DNA of 64,000 nucleotides from Ooceraea biroi (lineage: Eukaryota > Arthropoda > Insecta > Hymenoptera > Formicidae). Each line of letters begins with the position of its first letter. Position 1 is the first letter of the stretch. Below the pieces are notes generated by a model, which did no database searches, was not told the origin of the DNA, and was given only the letters and a program-made list of their open reading frames with translations. A program made the position numbers and the translations under genes. The stretch covers positions 744,001 to 808,000 of the forward strand of contig NC_039515.1 of the NCBI RefSeq assembly GCF_003672135.1, in the 5' to 3' direction. This document shows positions 1 through 11,617 of the stretch, one piece after another.

Positions 1-230
1 GAAAACCCCGGTTAAAAAAACCGCGAGTGAGGCAGTCGTTGCGATCTTTAACTGCGTTCCCGTCGTGCAACCTTCTCCGCGCATCCTTCAGATCATCTAA
101 AACATATCAGAGCAAACCACTCGGCAGCGAACCATACCATCATTTTTATTCTCTATACCCACCTTAAGCATTTAAAAAAAAACGCGGGACACATCTGTTC
201 GAGCTCGGAGTATTTCTACCCAAAGTTCCC

Positions 231-1104
231 CTACGGCACACACCTCTCTCGGAAAGGAGCTAACCTATTCGCATGAATAATCTTCCTCCGATGCCTAGCC
301 GACTTCTGAATTTCGTACACTACTTCACTAATTCTCTTCGTGACCTCATAAGGCCCTTCCCACGAGCTTTGCAGTTTCGGAGCTCTCCCCTTAATACGGC
401 GAGGGTTATAGAACCAGACCTTCTGTCCTGGCTCGAAGAGTATATCCCTCGCTCGACAGTCATACCATGTCTTCATATTCCTAGAACTAATACGAAGACG
501 TTCCCTGGCACTTTGATGAATATCACCTTAGTCTTTTCCGAAGATCTTTCACAAAACTTGAACTGTCTTCGTCCCCCGAAGGAGGATGACCTCGCAGCAA
601 ATCCAGCGGTAGACGTAGATCATACCCACGATACATCTCGGCAGGCGTGATTCCCGTCGTTTTCTGCTTCAATGACCGAAATGCAAGAAGGAACATTGGA
701 ACCCAGCGATCCCAATCCCGTTGATTCTCGGCTACAAACTTGGCAAGATAATTCAGGATAGTCTGATGTTGACGTTCCACTAGCCCGTCAGACTGTGGGT
801 GTAAAGGTGTCGTTCTCGTTTTTCTCATTCCCAGCAGCGTCGACATCTCCTTGAACAAACAGGACTCGAAGTTCCTCCCCTGATCCGTATGCAGCTCCAG
901 GGGAATACCATGCCGAGAAAATACTTGCCCCACTAGCGCCTCAGCAACCGTCGTAGCCCTCTTGCTCCTTAACGGAATCGCCTCCGGCCACCTAGTGAAA
1001 CAGTCCACGGCGACCAACAGATATTTATTCCCCGCCGAGGTCACTGGAAGTGGACCTAGGATGTCTACTTGCATCCTCTCGAAAGGGCATCCGACATTGT
1101 ACAC
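231..1104 (-). pseudogene. Gypsy integrase, frameshifted
   Basis: The DDE integrase core lies in 523-1104: first Asp in QVDILGPLP, second in HTDQGRNF, and Glu in DGLVERQHQT. The C-terminal region with the GPYEV and NRLAPF motifs typical of Gypsy integrases is in 231-476. The two parts are in different frames. The N-terminal part runs into a stop near 523 while the downstream frame continues through 476, so a single-base change near 524 broke the gene. The upstream HHCC zinc domain is in 1159-1300 (GGHFGVNKT and the following CKSDVEDWC). It would join retrotransposon cDNA to host DNA; this copy cannot make the full protein. Confidence 0.85.
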
Positions 1105-1158
1105 TTGTAACGGAGATTTCCCCTTAGAAGATGGACCCTTCTTTGCGACACAAACTTT

Positions 1159-2951
1159 TCAAGAAGCACACCAGTCTTCTACATCCGATTTACAAGTAGC
1201 CCAATAGTATCGTTGTCGAATCTTCGCCAAGGTCTTGTTGACGCCAAAATGCCCTCCCGTCGGAGAATCATGAGCCTCCTCTAAGATCTCCGCAATCCTT
1301 CCACGCGGAACGATGATTTGTAGCTTACTACCCTCCGGATTTGAGGACACCCATCTTTTGTAGAGAACTCCACCCTCGAGAATTAAGGCGTCCCAATGTG
1401 ACCAATAAATTTTTGCTGCGTCCTCATTCGGAGCAATCTCCTGCCAACTAGGACGCTGGTCGATCTCCTTGGCTCGCACGAACATGGAGATAATCGAGTC
1501 ACGCAATTGGTCCGTTCGCCATTCCGATCGACTGTCCTCCGAAAACACAATACGACCTATATTCCTGTCTCTATTGCTCCTTTCTCGACTTTCCACTTTC
1601 TCACAATAGCGGCAAGCCGCCTCTTCATATGGCCGCCTCGAGAGCCTGTCCGCATTCGTATGAGCCTTCCCGCTCCTATAACAAATTTCAAAGTCGTACT
1701 GCTGAAGGCGCTCCAGCCACCTCGCCAGCTGCCCCTCAAGATCCCGGAAGGACAATAGCCACCGCAAAGAAACATGATCTGTCCGAATAATAACCTTCGT
1801 CCATATAGATAGTGATGGAATGATTTCACCGCATCCACTACTGCCAAAAGTTCCCGCCGGGTGATGCAGTAATTCCTTTCAGTCTTACTAAAAACGCGAC
1901 TAAAATAAGCAATTACTCTCTCAGCTCCGTCTTGTACCTGCGAGAGAACAGCACCGATCCCATGATCTGATGCATCCGTATCTAAAATAAATCCCTCTGT
2001 CCCTATCGGGAAGGACAAAACCGGGGAAGAAATTAAAACCTTTTTTAATCATTCAAATGCCATCTGGCAATCGGAAGACCATTCAAACTTTCGATTTTCT
2101 TCGGTTAGATTATACAAGGGTTTCGCAATCAGAGAAAACCCTCTGACAAATTTGCGATAGTACGAACAGAAACCTAAAAAACTCCGCACCTGCTTCCTTG
2201 TTCTCGGAGGCGGCCAAGTGACAACCGCTGAAATCTTTTCCGGGTCTGTGACAATTCCTTGAGCCGATGCGACATGACCGAGGTATTTTACCTCCCTCCT
2301 AAGAAAAGCGCACTTCTTCGGATTGACTTTCAAATTCGCGGCGCGAATTCTTTGAAAAACTTTCCTCAAATTTTCTAACATTTCCTCGAAAGTCTTCCCA
2401 TAAATAATCACATCGTCGAGATACACGAAACAAACTCTCATAAGTAACCCATGCAGTACTTTTTCCATCAAACGTTCGAACGTCGCGGGAGCATTATATA
2501 AACCGAACGGCATTACCGTGAACTGCCACAAACCCCTACCAATAGAAAAGGCGGTCTTTTCCTTATCCTTTGAAGCAAGGCTTACCTGCCAATACCCGCT
2601 TTTAAGGTCAAGCGTGGTGAACCATGTATTACCCGCCAGCTGATCCAAAATATCGTCAATTCTCGGTAGCGGATAGGAATCTTTCACCGTGACATCATTT
2701 AATTTCCTATAATCCACACAGAAGCGAATCGTACCATCCTTCTTTTTTACCATCACTGCAGGTGATACCCAAGGACTCTGAGACTCCTCGATTACTCCTT
2801 GCTCTTTCATGCCCTCAATAATTTTGTCCACTTCTGCTCTCAAATGCAATGGTATACGTCGAGGAGTTTGTTTTATGGGTCTAGAGTCCGTTAGCTCAAT
2901 TTTATGCTGGATGACATTACAATTTCCTGCAACAATCTTTTCAGAAAACAC
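1159..2951 (-). pseudogene. Gypsy reverse transcriptase and RNase H, with stop and frameshift
   Basis: The reverse transcriptase domain is in 2049-2951: the LDLKSGYWQV motif, the MPFGLYNAPATF motif and the catalytic YLDD box are present. RNase H follows (LDTDASDHGIGAVLSQ, then TRRELLAVV). An in-frame TGA at 2049-2051 separates them. A one-base deletion near 1790 moves the reading frame inside RNase H, and the alternative frame continues as RWLLSFRDLEGQLARW. These are two independent lesions. In life it would copy element RNA into DNA. Confidence 0.9.
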
Positions 2952-3174
2952 ATCGGCAAATTCTGTTAAAAACGTGGGAAAGACCCCTTTTCGTTACCAA
3001 TCTAAATTCTCCGTATCTTGCTCAAAGACATTAACAAGGAAACCGAGAGATTGCCAACACTCCTTATTCGCAGGCAAAGAATCCGACAAACACGCGCAAA
3101 TTCGCGCACTCTCCTCAGGGCGCGCCTGCTGCCCAAAAGTTCTCTCGAGAAAATCATCAAGAAACTTCACTTTA

Positions 3175-3606
3175 TCAAAAAAAATCACCACCTAAAATGC
3201 GATCCTCTTGCATTTCACAAACAAACACAGACAACCTTTCGCTAAATTTTCCAAGAGATACTATCACACTCGCCTTAGATATCACCGGGACTTTCTCCCC
3301 GGTAGGATATCGCAAATTGCAATTTACTAATAAAACCTGTGAAAGAAGAGGATCAACAAATCTTTTATTTATCAAAGTTACATCAGAACCCGTATCCAGA
3401 CGAAACAGACAAGCTTTACCGTCTAGTGTCCCGCGAAAACAAAAACGTCGCTCGCTTTCCTTATCTGTACTTACCTGTCTAACGCAAATCGGGGCCCAAG
3501 TCGCGCCCGCCGAGTCGGCCCCGCGCAGCTCGGCAAAATTCAGTTTCCCCCGCTCAATTCTGGGCACTTCGAGCGGAAGTGCCCCTTCGCCCCGCACTTC
3601 CAACAT
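3175..3606 (-). pseudogene. Gypsy aspartic protease
   Basis: A retroviral-type aspartic protease with the catalytic motif LDTGSDVTLI and a C-terminal hydrophobic ILGGDFF segment, located between gag and reverse transcriptase. The catalytic Asp is intact. The link to reverse transcriptase (about 2950-3175, another open stretch at 2994-3191) is in a shifted frame. The polyprotein as a whole is broken. Confidence 0.8.
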
Positions 3607-4545
3607 TCTTTGTCTTTTTTACTTGTAGAATTCTCCCTCGAGTTGTTATTCCCATATCTCTTAAATCTCTTTCCTTCCGCCTTCTCTCCTTCCCCCTTCA
3701 CACTTTTATCCTCCGCGCTCGAATTTCCGCCCCGTTTTCCCGAAAAACTATTTTCATTAATAATTTTCACTGCTTTCGCTCGTTCGATCGCTACTCCCAA
3801 TGAAACAATCCCCTCCAGCTAGAGAGCGCTCTTTACATATCCATCCGTTAACGCGGCCACGAATTGTGAACATGCTATCTTATCCCTGATTTCCGCCGAA
3901 CATTCTGGATATGCCAGGCGCGAGAGTCGTTCCAGATCCGCACCGAGCGTCGCAAATTCCTTTCCGAATTTCTGTCGACGATTCGTAAACTGGAGATAAT
4001 AATTTTGTGCGGATATACTCTTTCCAAAGCGCAATCTTAATTTCGCTTTCAAATCCGCGTAACTAAACGTGTCCGCGTCCTCCAGCGACTCAAGCACGGA
4101 TCGCGCTTTACCGCGGAGGCACGACGCTAACGCGACCGCTTTCGCCGCGTCGTCCCACGCATTTGCACGCGCGATGACCGAAAACTGCGTCAAAAACTCC
4201 TTGAGAGGAGCCAATCCATCGAACGTATCGGTCTTAAATTTGTGATGTACACTCGCGTTCGCGCTCGCGCCCATGATCTCGCCCGTACCCGCGATCGCCC
4301 CTACATCCGCGTCCCCGGTCGTGCCCGCTTGCCCTCCGACGCGAGAAACGGAATTTGTGGCACTTAGCTCCGTGAAGCGCCGCTCCAGTCGCCGCTCCAT
4401 CTGCTCCAGCCGGTCCTCGAAATCGGTACGCTGTTGCTGCAGCTCCGCCAGAATAGTCGCCAGAGCGTCCGTCCCTGCGGCGGCGTCTGCTCTCGCGGCG
4501 ATCTCGGGGTAGACATCGACCGTAGAAACATAGGTCCTGGTAAGA
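3540..4545 (-). pseudogene. Gypsy gag with CCHC zinc knuckle
   Basis: The retrotransposon gag core is in 3819-4400 (TFDGLAPLKEFLTQF, then ALASCLRGKARSVLESL and KLRLRFGKSISAQ). The CCHC knuckle CWKCGAKGHFRSKC is in the 3540-3800 part. The two halves are in one frame but separated by TAG at 3819-3821, which is one transition from the Gln codon CAG. The upstream frame is open to about 4545; I could not place a convincing ATG. Gag would form the particle that holds element RNA. Confidence 0.8.
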
Positions 4546-4559
4546 TCCTGATCCTAGCG

Positions 4560-4577
4560 ATCCCGGCTGAGCCCCCA
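4560..4577 (-). promoter_or_regulatory. Primer binding site, tRNA-Pro type
   Basis: Three bases inside the 5' LTR, the minus strand reads TGGGGGCTCAGCCGGGAT. This closely matches the 3' end of tRNA-Pro (the same primer used by several retroviruses), differing in the AGC/GTC middle. It fixes the LTR edge and the element's orientation. Confidence 0.75.
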
Positions 4578-4580
4578 AAA

Positions 4581-4903
4581 TGTTACGTGTCCGGTCAGCC
4601 TCGGCTCCACACACGCTTCACCACTCCCTCTCTTTCACTCGCGCGCTCGCGGAAATAACACTCGCGTTATTAGAAAAGAACAGGACTTTATTCTACGGAT
4701 AAGCGATGTATTTATAAAGCAATCAGAGCAGCTCGCGACACGTCCAGCTGGGATAGCAGCTGAGCTTCAACTCGATCTTCTCTCTTGTTTATTATCCGTC
4801 GCTCGGAGACCTCGTCGCTCGGAGATCGGCGTCTTCTCACGCAGCTGACTGTCAGCTGAGGCGATCGACTCCGTTACACCGGGTGGCCAGCCCGGACGTA
4901 ACA
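4581..4903 (-). repeat. 5' LTR of the Gypsy element
   Basis: Minus-strand sequence begins TGTTACGTCC and ends ACACGTAACA. It holds a TATA-like TTTATAAATA and an AATAAA polyadenylation signal in the expected order. A diverged relative is the solo LTR at 37055-37386; both share the stretch around CGCGACACGTCCAGCTG. Both are bordered by ATAT. Confidence 0.8.
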
Positions 4904-4945
4904 ATATATTCTCTTTGTAATTGGTAAGATACTACCACTTGGTTT

Positions 4946-5885
4946 TGTAACGATGCAACCACATGCATCGTCTGTATGCCGCCTGCCCGACCATCGGCGG
5001 GAGAGGACAACGGGCCTCGAGCCCGAATAAACAGTCGAATCGCCGAACACGGGCGGAGAAAACCGAGCGAGGCCGTAGCGTCGCGCTCGCCGCTTTCCGT
5101 ACCGGCCGTTCCGTGGACGTGGCGCTCGCGCGTTTCACAAGCCCTCTCCGCCGACCCGAAACGTGCGACAAACAACGCGTATCTCGAATAAATAGCGGGC
5201 CGAGAAGCGCTCAGGACCGAATCCTGTCTTGTCAACCGAACTGCTCGGATCGACGCTCCCGAGCCCTTACCCACTACGAGTCACGGACAAAACCGGGGGT
5301 CAGGAGTTCCTGGTCTCCGCCGAGTGCATCTCGGCACCGTCACTTTGAACGGATCCTTCCTCCCGTTCCCGTCTCCCCGGTGGTCACGGATACTAGGGGT
5401 GGAGAGTGCTCCGCCTCTGTCGAGTGCATCTCGACATCCGCCCGGTCGCCGACCTCTCCCCGGCCTCTACGACGGACCAACCCACGGGGTCGAGCGTACT
5501 CCGCCTCGGCCGAGTCTTCTCGGCATCCGGACGTCCAGAGCGCCCCGGGCACCCAGCTCCGCTTCCCGCACCAGGCCTACCGCGACCGCACCGATCACCG
5601 GGCCCCGCGGGAAGCCAGGCCTCCGGCCGCACGTCACCGCCCCGCGCGCCGCGTCGCGAACCGCCACGACACGCGGGCCTCGGGTCGACAAGCCCGCGCC
5701 TCGCGACTACTTGTAAATAGCCTGTACATAGACGCATTTGGTTATCCGATCTTGATAAATATAAGCTAGTTAGTAAAGGACGAACCAGCTCTCATTTCTC
5801 GCCCTGCACCTACCCTGGACCCTCCGTCACGAACCACATCCGCAACGAGCTATACCGAGTGCCCCACGTACGGGAGGTCGTTACA
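4946..5885 (+). repeat. Solo LTR, GC-rich, 940 bp
   Basis: Starts TGTAACG, ends CGTTACA and is bordered by the 4-bp duplication GTTT (4942-4945 and 5886-5889). No coding region of the parent element is present. A motif of the form CTCCGCC...CGAGTGCATCTCG(G/A)CA occurs three times (near 5312, 5408 and 5498). The long open frames here have no known domain and arise from the high GC content. Confidence 0.7.
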
Positions 5886-5889
5886 GTTT

Positions 5890-7135
5890 TTTTTAAATTG
5901 TTGTACAATAATTAATTTTCGAGGTAATACATCCTCTTTGCAATTGGCGCAATTTGAGGATTTCATAAATTGTTTTGAAAATTACTATAAAATAATAATA
6001 TTTAAAGACAATTAGAACTACTATCGCTTGGATTGGAATAGGATCATTGAATGAGAATATAAAGGTACATATTACTTGGTTTAATATTTTTTTAATTAAA
6101 GAAACTACCACATAACATTAACTGTAAAATGATAACATTTCCTGTCATTATTATGCGTCAATACCCATTGGAGTTGGCGCAATTTGTTCATATCATTAGT
6201 TTTGTAGAGTCCTTTTTTGAAAGAACTTCAGGCGCGTATACTTGGCGCTTTTTTTGTACCTTTTTTTAAAAAGGTAATTTTGTTGTGATTTCACACATTT
6301 TGTAGTGTGAAGTATGTTATTCTTTTTTATAATATATGAGGAGATGAAAGTCATAGTCCTGTCAGTCAAGGTTTTTAAAAGTATTAACTTACATGTTTAT
6401 AAAATATAAAATTATATTAAGTATATTTATGCACAAAAGTCAATATATGCAAGAAAAAAGAGTTTACCCCGTCGTTTTTATTTCGTTTAATAAATAAATA
6501 TAAATATATATAATTCGACCCCAAGCTATCCATTGAGCCTACTTAGAAGTTGATCCGTTCAGTGGTTATTGAGATCTAATAAACTGAGTGTCTGCGAAAG
6601 CGTCGCTTCGCGTAAAAGAGTCACGGTGCGGTCTCGCTGCGCGTATACTTGGCGCGAGACACTACCGTGTCTCTTGACAATAACGGACCACCCTTCGATT
6701 TCAATAATTTTTTAATATGTCATCAAGGTCATCACCCTGAGTGATGTTGTGAAGGTTTTAGTCGGCGCTCATTGTTTATTAAAAAGTGATGGGTTTTAGC
6801 AGAGTAATACCCCACGAACATAAAAACGTTATGTAAACGTGTGAAAAACGTTTCCGTTCATTTCGTTCCTGAATGGTTTGTTTCTCTAACGATGAGAGTA
6901 TTCCGTGTGATGGCGCGCTAAGTCCAAAAACGTTACCTGTACGTTTGGGAAGCGTTCGGATCAGTTCGGATCTAAATTTTATAAAGAATTCGCACATTGC
7001 GTTCGGTGGATACAACAGGTACGATATTTCGATATTAAATATAAAAATATATTTATCCCAGATTCCCAAATACTCTAATTTTTATTTGTAAAAAAACCTT
7101 TCTATTGAACATGGGATATCAGACATCGAACGCAA
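5890..7135. other. AT-rich repeat-derived stretch without genes
   Basis: No reading frame with recognisable content. It contains the dispersed repeat at 6158-6292, an imperfect palindrome around 6600-6690 (TCACGGTGCGGTCTCGC against GCGAGACACTACCGTG) and, at 6700-6792, a diverged member of a repeat family seen again at 36.5, 36.9 and 37.8 kb. Confidence 0.5.
6158..6292 (+). repeat. Dispersed repeat, copy 1
   Basis: About 130 bp nearly identical to 24828-24952, including GGCGCAATTTGTTCATATCA and TATACTTGGCGCTTTTTTTG. The second copy lies in a gap of the Copia A coding region. The family is not identified. Confidence 0.75.
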
Positions 7136-7452
7136 TATGGCCGCGCTAAGAAGACAAACGATCAGTGAACAGTTCGTGATTATTACTCTTTACTGTTAAA
7201 TCTCTAAATCTAGATCATTTACGTTGACGAATTATTCAACCGTTGCGTTTCCTGAACATAGCCATTATAAACACCATATCGGCGGATATAAATCGCTGCC
7301 AACGGAGGATTCACATTGGCTGCGTTCAGGAGACACAACAGTTAAGCAATTCGTCAACGTATCATTGATTTAGATTTAGAAATCTAATAGTAAAGACCAG
7401 TAATCACGTACAACTCACTGATCGTTTGTGTCTCTTGAACGCAACCATTTTA
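7136..7452. mobile_element. Fold-back MITE candidate
   Basis: Two arms of about 130 bp (7136-7270 and 7310-7452) are imperfect reverse complements; for example ACAAACGATCAGTGA in the left arm matches TCACTGATCGTTTGTGT in the right arm. The spacer is about 40 bp. No coding capacity and no clear target duplication. It is probably a non-autonomous DNA transposon. Confidence 0.55.
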
Positions 7453-8530
7453 CAGTTAAGAGGTTAAAGAAGAATCTAACCTATAAGTGCTTTGAAAGTT
7501 TTAAGTGCTGAGAAAATTTGTGATAATATAAAAGGAGAACAAAGAAAAGGATCTTGCAGCTGAATATCTGCTCGCTGGTAGCAGTATATTGGGAATTCTG
7601 AGGCTAACTCTTTATACAAGAAAAGTATTGCTAATGCCATGACTTTCTTCTCTGCAATTAAAATTATCTTATTCATGAGGTATGTTTACTAAGATAATAT
7701 CTAAAAGAATTTAGCATTTTATAGTATCTTATAGTACCTTTCTTTTTTATTTTTTCTTAATTGCTTAATTATGCTTTTTTGTACATAGGGTTTTGGCGAA
7801 ATATCCTCCAGTACCAAAATAGTGTAATAGAGACGTGTCGTTATCTGTGGAATTCGCACATGTCTATTGTACATTCCATGTTGTCAAGTCAGAGTAATGT
7901 CAAGCAACGCAAAGTGGTATTAAGGGCAAGCTGAAGTGACCAGGGAATTTCTTCGCGATGGTGCTGCCATTTGCACAAATATTTGCTTTTAATAAAAATT
8001 TGGCAAGTTGTACGCACAAAATTGCACCCGTCCACCCTCGGGATAAAATAAAGGAATATAATAAAGCTTTTCAAAGTGACTTTAGAAGCGTAATAAAAAA
8101 GATATATTGATAATAGATCAATATATTAATATATCAATATATCAATATATCTATACAGAGGGAGGACGTGGAAGGGCGGAGGTGAGAGAGGAGGGAAGAG
8201 GAGGCAAAGTGGAGGAGAGTGGAGGTAAAGAAAGGGGGCAAGAGATAGTGAGGTTAGAAGAAAGGCGGAAGAAGGATCATAGGATAATAGGAGTATAGAA
8301 GAGAGAGTATAGAGGGAATTGAACAAGAGGTGACATCCGGCGGAGAGGAAAAGAAGTAGGAAGGAAAGAGAAAGTAGAGTAGGAAGAGCGGGAAGTTTGT
8401 AAGAGGGAGGATAAGAGTAGAAGTTAAGAAAAGAGAGTAGGCAGAATGGAGAAAGAGGGAAGAGGAATAGAAAAGGGAAAAGGAGAAAAGGAGGAGAGGG
8501 AGGCCGCCGGATAGTAAGAATGTTGGAAGG

Positions 8531-9345
8531 GTGAGGGCGGAAAGTTTTTCGGGATGTATAGAGGAGCTGTTGTTGAAGAAGAGGAAGAGGGGAGAGGAAG
8601 GGGGAGATAGGAGGGAGGAGGGAGAGATATTCGGAAAAAGTGAGAAGATAAGGAGATCGCCGGGTAAGGAGGAAGAAAAGGGAGAAGGGTTAAAGGAGAT
8701 ATTGGGACAGAAAAGAGAGGAAATGAGGGAGGCGAGGGAGGAAAGAAAGGAAATGAGAAGGATGTTAGAGGAAATAGATGGGAGATGGGGGAAGGGGATG
8801 GAGGAGATAAAGAGGAAGGTAGAGGATATAGGAAAGGAGATGAGTAAGATGGAAGTAAGAGGGGAGGACATGGAGGAAAGATTGGGAAAATTAGAGAGAG
8901 AAAGTAGAAGGGATTAGAAGGGAAATAATGAAGAGCTGAGAGATAGGATGAAAAGAATGGAGATGGAGATAGAAGGGAAGAAGAGGGAAAAGAAAAGGAA
9001 GAATATAGTAATAAGAGGGATGAAGATAGAGAGGGAGGGGGAGGAAGGAGTAAGGGAGAGTGTAGCAAATTTGCTAGGAGAGTTGGCGTAGAGGTGGAAC
9101 TTAAGGAGGTTGGAAGAATAGGAGGAAAGGACAGAGAAGGAAGGGAAATGATATGGGTGAGACTAGGGAGTAAGGAGGGAAAAAAGAGAGTAATGGAAGA
9201 GAGAAAGGAATTGAGGGAAAGGAGGGAGAGGATAGGAGATGACCTGACGTGGAGGGAGAGAAGAATAGAGTGGATGGTGAGAGAGGAAGCGGAGAAGGAG
9301 AGAGCTAATGGAAGAAGAGTAAGGGAGGGATATATGAAGATGTGA
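8531..9345 (+). pseudogene. LINE ORF1-like region: coiled coil plus RRM-type domain
   Basis: 8531-8917 is a Lys/Glu-rich coiled coil. It is followed, across stops and frame changes near 8917 and 9088, by a region like the L1-type ORF1 protein (KNIVIRGMKIERE, then REMIWVRLGSKEGKK and the basic GDDLTWRERRIEWM). Such proteins bind element RNA. The frame ends at TGA 9343-9345 and the next open frame continues directly in phase into the endonuclease. The original protein may therefore have been one long polypeptide rather than two ORFs; this is an inference from the shared phase. Confidence 0.6.
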
Positions 9346-10346
9346 GTGGAAGGGAAGATGTGGAGATGGGATGAATGGGAAGAAATTTTTAAGAATGAAG
9401 AAGGAAGAAGGAAGAATAGAGAAAGAGAGAGAGAGAGAGGAAGAACAAGGGGAAAAGAGGGAGGAGAGGGGGTTTTGCAGGAGCACGGGGAAGGAAGGAG
9501 AATAGCACGGGAATATAGAAAAAAGAAGAATGGAGAGAGGTGGGGAGAGGGAAAGATTGGTTTTTGGAACGTAGCAGGATTGGCGGGAAAGGATGAAGAG
9601 TTTTGGAGAGAAATAGGAAAATGGGAGGTAATAATATTGATAGAGACATGGGTGGAGGAGAAGGGATGGGAAGGAGTGAAGAGGAAGTTACCGGGAGGGT
9701 ATATATGAAAGAAACAATGGGCCGTGAGGGAGAATAAGAGAGGAAGGGCAAAAGGGGGAATGATAATGGGAGTAAAAGAATGGAGGGGAAAAGGATTAGG
9801 AATAGAGAAAGAAGAAAGAGAGGTAGAGGGAATAATAACGGGTAAAGTAAGAATAGGGAGGAGTGGAGAATAATAGGAGTATACGTAAATAAAGATTTAA
9901 GGAGGAAGATGAGAACATTGAAGGAGTGGTTGGATAAGGGGATGGAAGAAGTGGTGTTGATTGGAGGGGATTTTAATGCAAGGACCGGGGAGGGGGGAGG
10001 GAAAATAGAAATGGAAGAGGAGGAGAGGGAGGAAAGGAGATCGAAGGATAAGACAGTGAATGGTGATGGGAGGAGGCTGTTGGAAGAATTAAGAGAAATG
10101 GGTTTAGAAATATTGAATGGAGGAATAAAGGGAGACGAGGAGGGGGAGTATACATATATTGGACAAAGAGGGCAAACAGTAATAGATTACGTAATAGTGG
10201 ATGGAGGGATGAGAAATAAAATAGAGAGGATGGAGGTGGGAGAGAGGGTGGAATCGGATCATATGCCGATAGTGGTTACGGTAAAAGAGGGAGGCTGGAA
10301 GAGGGGGGGGAGGAGAGGGAGGAGAGAGGAGGAAAGAGGGTGGTAA
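9346..10346 (+). pseudogene. LINE apurinic-type endonuclease
   Basis: An endonuclease/exonuclease/phosphatase fold: IGFWNVAGL and IILIETW near the start, GGDFNARTG at about 9965, and SDHMPIVV at about 10260 with the catalytic Asp-His. In-frame TGA near 9706 and a frame change near 9870 disable it. It would nick target DNA to start reverse transcription. Confidence 0.8.
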
Positions 10347-10625
10347 GAATGGAATGGAGTGAGGAAAGTAGAAGGAAATTTAGAGAGAAAACAGAAGAGA
10401 TGGAGTGGAAAGGAGATAAATTAGAGCAGAGAGTGAGGGAAATAGGAGGGAGGATAAAGGAGATTAAGGAAGAAGTTAGGAATAGAGAAAAGGGAAAGAG
10501 AGAGAGAGAAAAAAGGGATGGTGAGATGAGGAATGCAAGGCGGAGAAGAAAGAATTGAGGAAAATGCTAAGAAGATGGAAGAAGGGTTTAGAGGGGGTAG
10601 AGGAATATAAAAAGAGAAGAGGTAG

Positions 10626-11612
10626 TGTTTAGTTTCTAAAAAATGCTTTTTATTTGATGACAAAACTGGTGTGTTACGCCGTGACAAAGTACCGAACATA
10701 AATCAAATAATAGTGTTTACAATATAAGACGCAACTAAATATCGTTGAAAATAATATAGCTGCAAATAATGTCGGTGTAAATAATATTGCTGTAAATAAA
10801 ATTGCGGTAAGTAAAATCGTTGGAAATAATAGCGAGTAAATAATAGAATGTTTGAGTGTCGCACTAACACTGCTGAAATCGCAATAGTAAAGAACCAAAA
10901 CGCCTCACTGACGTTATCGTAATGAAAATTAATATCGAATAAATAATAGAATGTTTGAGTGTCGCACTGACACTGAAAACGCAATAGTAAAGAACCAAAA
11001 CGCCTCACTGACGTTATCGTAATGAAAGAAAGAGTGTCTTGCTGACACGAGCAATGTAGTATGTGCAAAACGTGTCCCGCTGACACGACCCAAATTAAAG
11101 AAATGTAAGTGTCTCACTGACCTTGAAACCGTGCGTCTCACTGACGTAAGCCGCTCGGGGCGTGGAAAAAGTGTCTACCTGAGACACTATCACCCTGAAG
11201 AGGGCTTCGGCTTGATCAAGACCGAAAAGTACTCACTGTACTTACTTCCGTGTCCGCAAAGCTCACCCGTGTAACCTCGCCTCGCACTGAGGGATAACCA
11301 AGAAAATCCTCGCACTGAGGGATCGCAATCGAAGGAGGGGTCTCGCTGACATGGTCAGGAGATATTCACAGGACCCACTGTCCTCTCTAAATCCCTTCGT
11401 CCTTCGCTCGCAGAGAACACACTTTTCTTTTCTCAGCAACTGACGCCGTATCAAACAGAGAGAACGACGAACAATGGAAAATTCGCGCGGCGCACTCGGA
11501 AAACCGGTCTAGCAGAGCGCCCCTCTCGCCCGAAACTCTAGCGCGATCGATTCATTATCGACCGCCCTAAGTCGCCGAATCGATGTCGGTAACATTGACT
11601 GTTTCCGTAACA
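10626..11612 (+). repeat. Solo LTR inside the LINE, 987 bp
   Basis: Begins TGTTTAG, ends CGTAACA, with 5-bp target duplication GGTAG at 10621-10625 and 11613-11617. With one GGTAG removed the LINE frame continues (KRRGRYKRK). Inside it is a direct repeat of about 90 bp (10845-10926 and 10958-11025; shared GTAAAGAACCAAAACGCC) followed by repeated CTCACTGAC words. The orientation is arbitrary. Confidence 0.85.
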
Positions 11613-11617
11613 GGTAG

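Larger units (their letters stand above)
1..4903 (-). mobile_element. Ty3/Gypsy LTR retrotransposon, 3' part outside the window
   Basis: Read on the minus strand the order is LTR, primer binding site, gag with a zinc knuckle, aspartic protease, reverse transcriptase, RNase H and integrase, which is the Ty3/Gypsy order (integrase last). The 5' LTR is 4581-4903. The 3' LTR is not in the window; positions 1-230 hold only sequence downstream of integrase. The coding region has at least two in-frame stops and two frameshifts, so this copy is dead. The base after the LTR starts ATAT, the same target seen at the related solo LTR at 37 kb. Confidence 0.9.

Noticed and set aside
4963..5769. 268-residue plus-strand open frame in GC-rich DNA
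   Set aside because: It lies wholly inside a solo LTR with clear ends and a GTTT duplication. Composition is Arg/Pro/Ser with no domain, and other frames are open too.
8254..9068. Long minus-strand frames rich in Ser, Leu, Pro and Phe
   Set aside because: They are the complement of the purine-rich LINE coding strand, which lacks stops on the opposite strand by composition.
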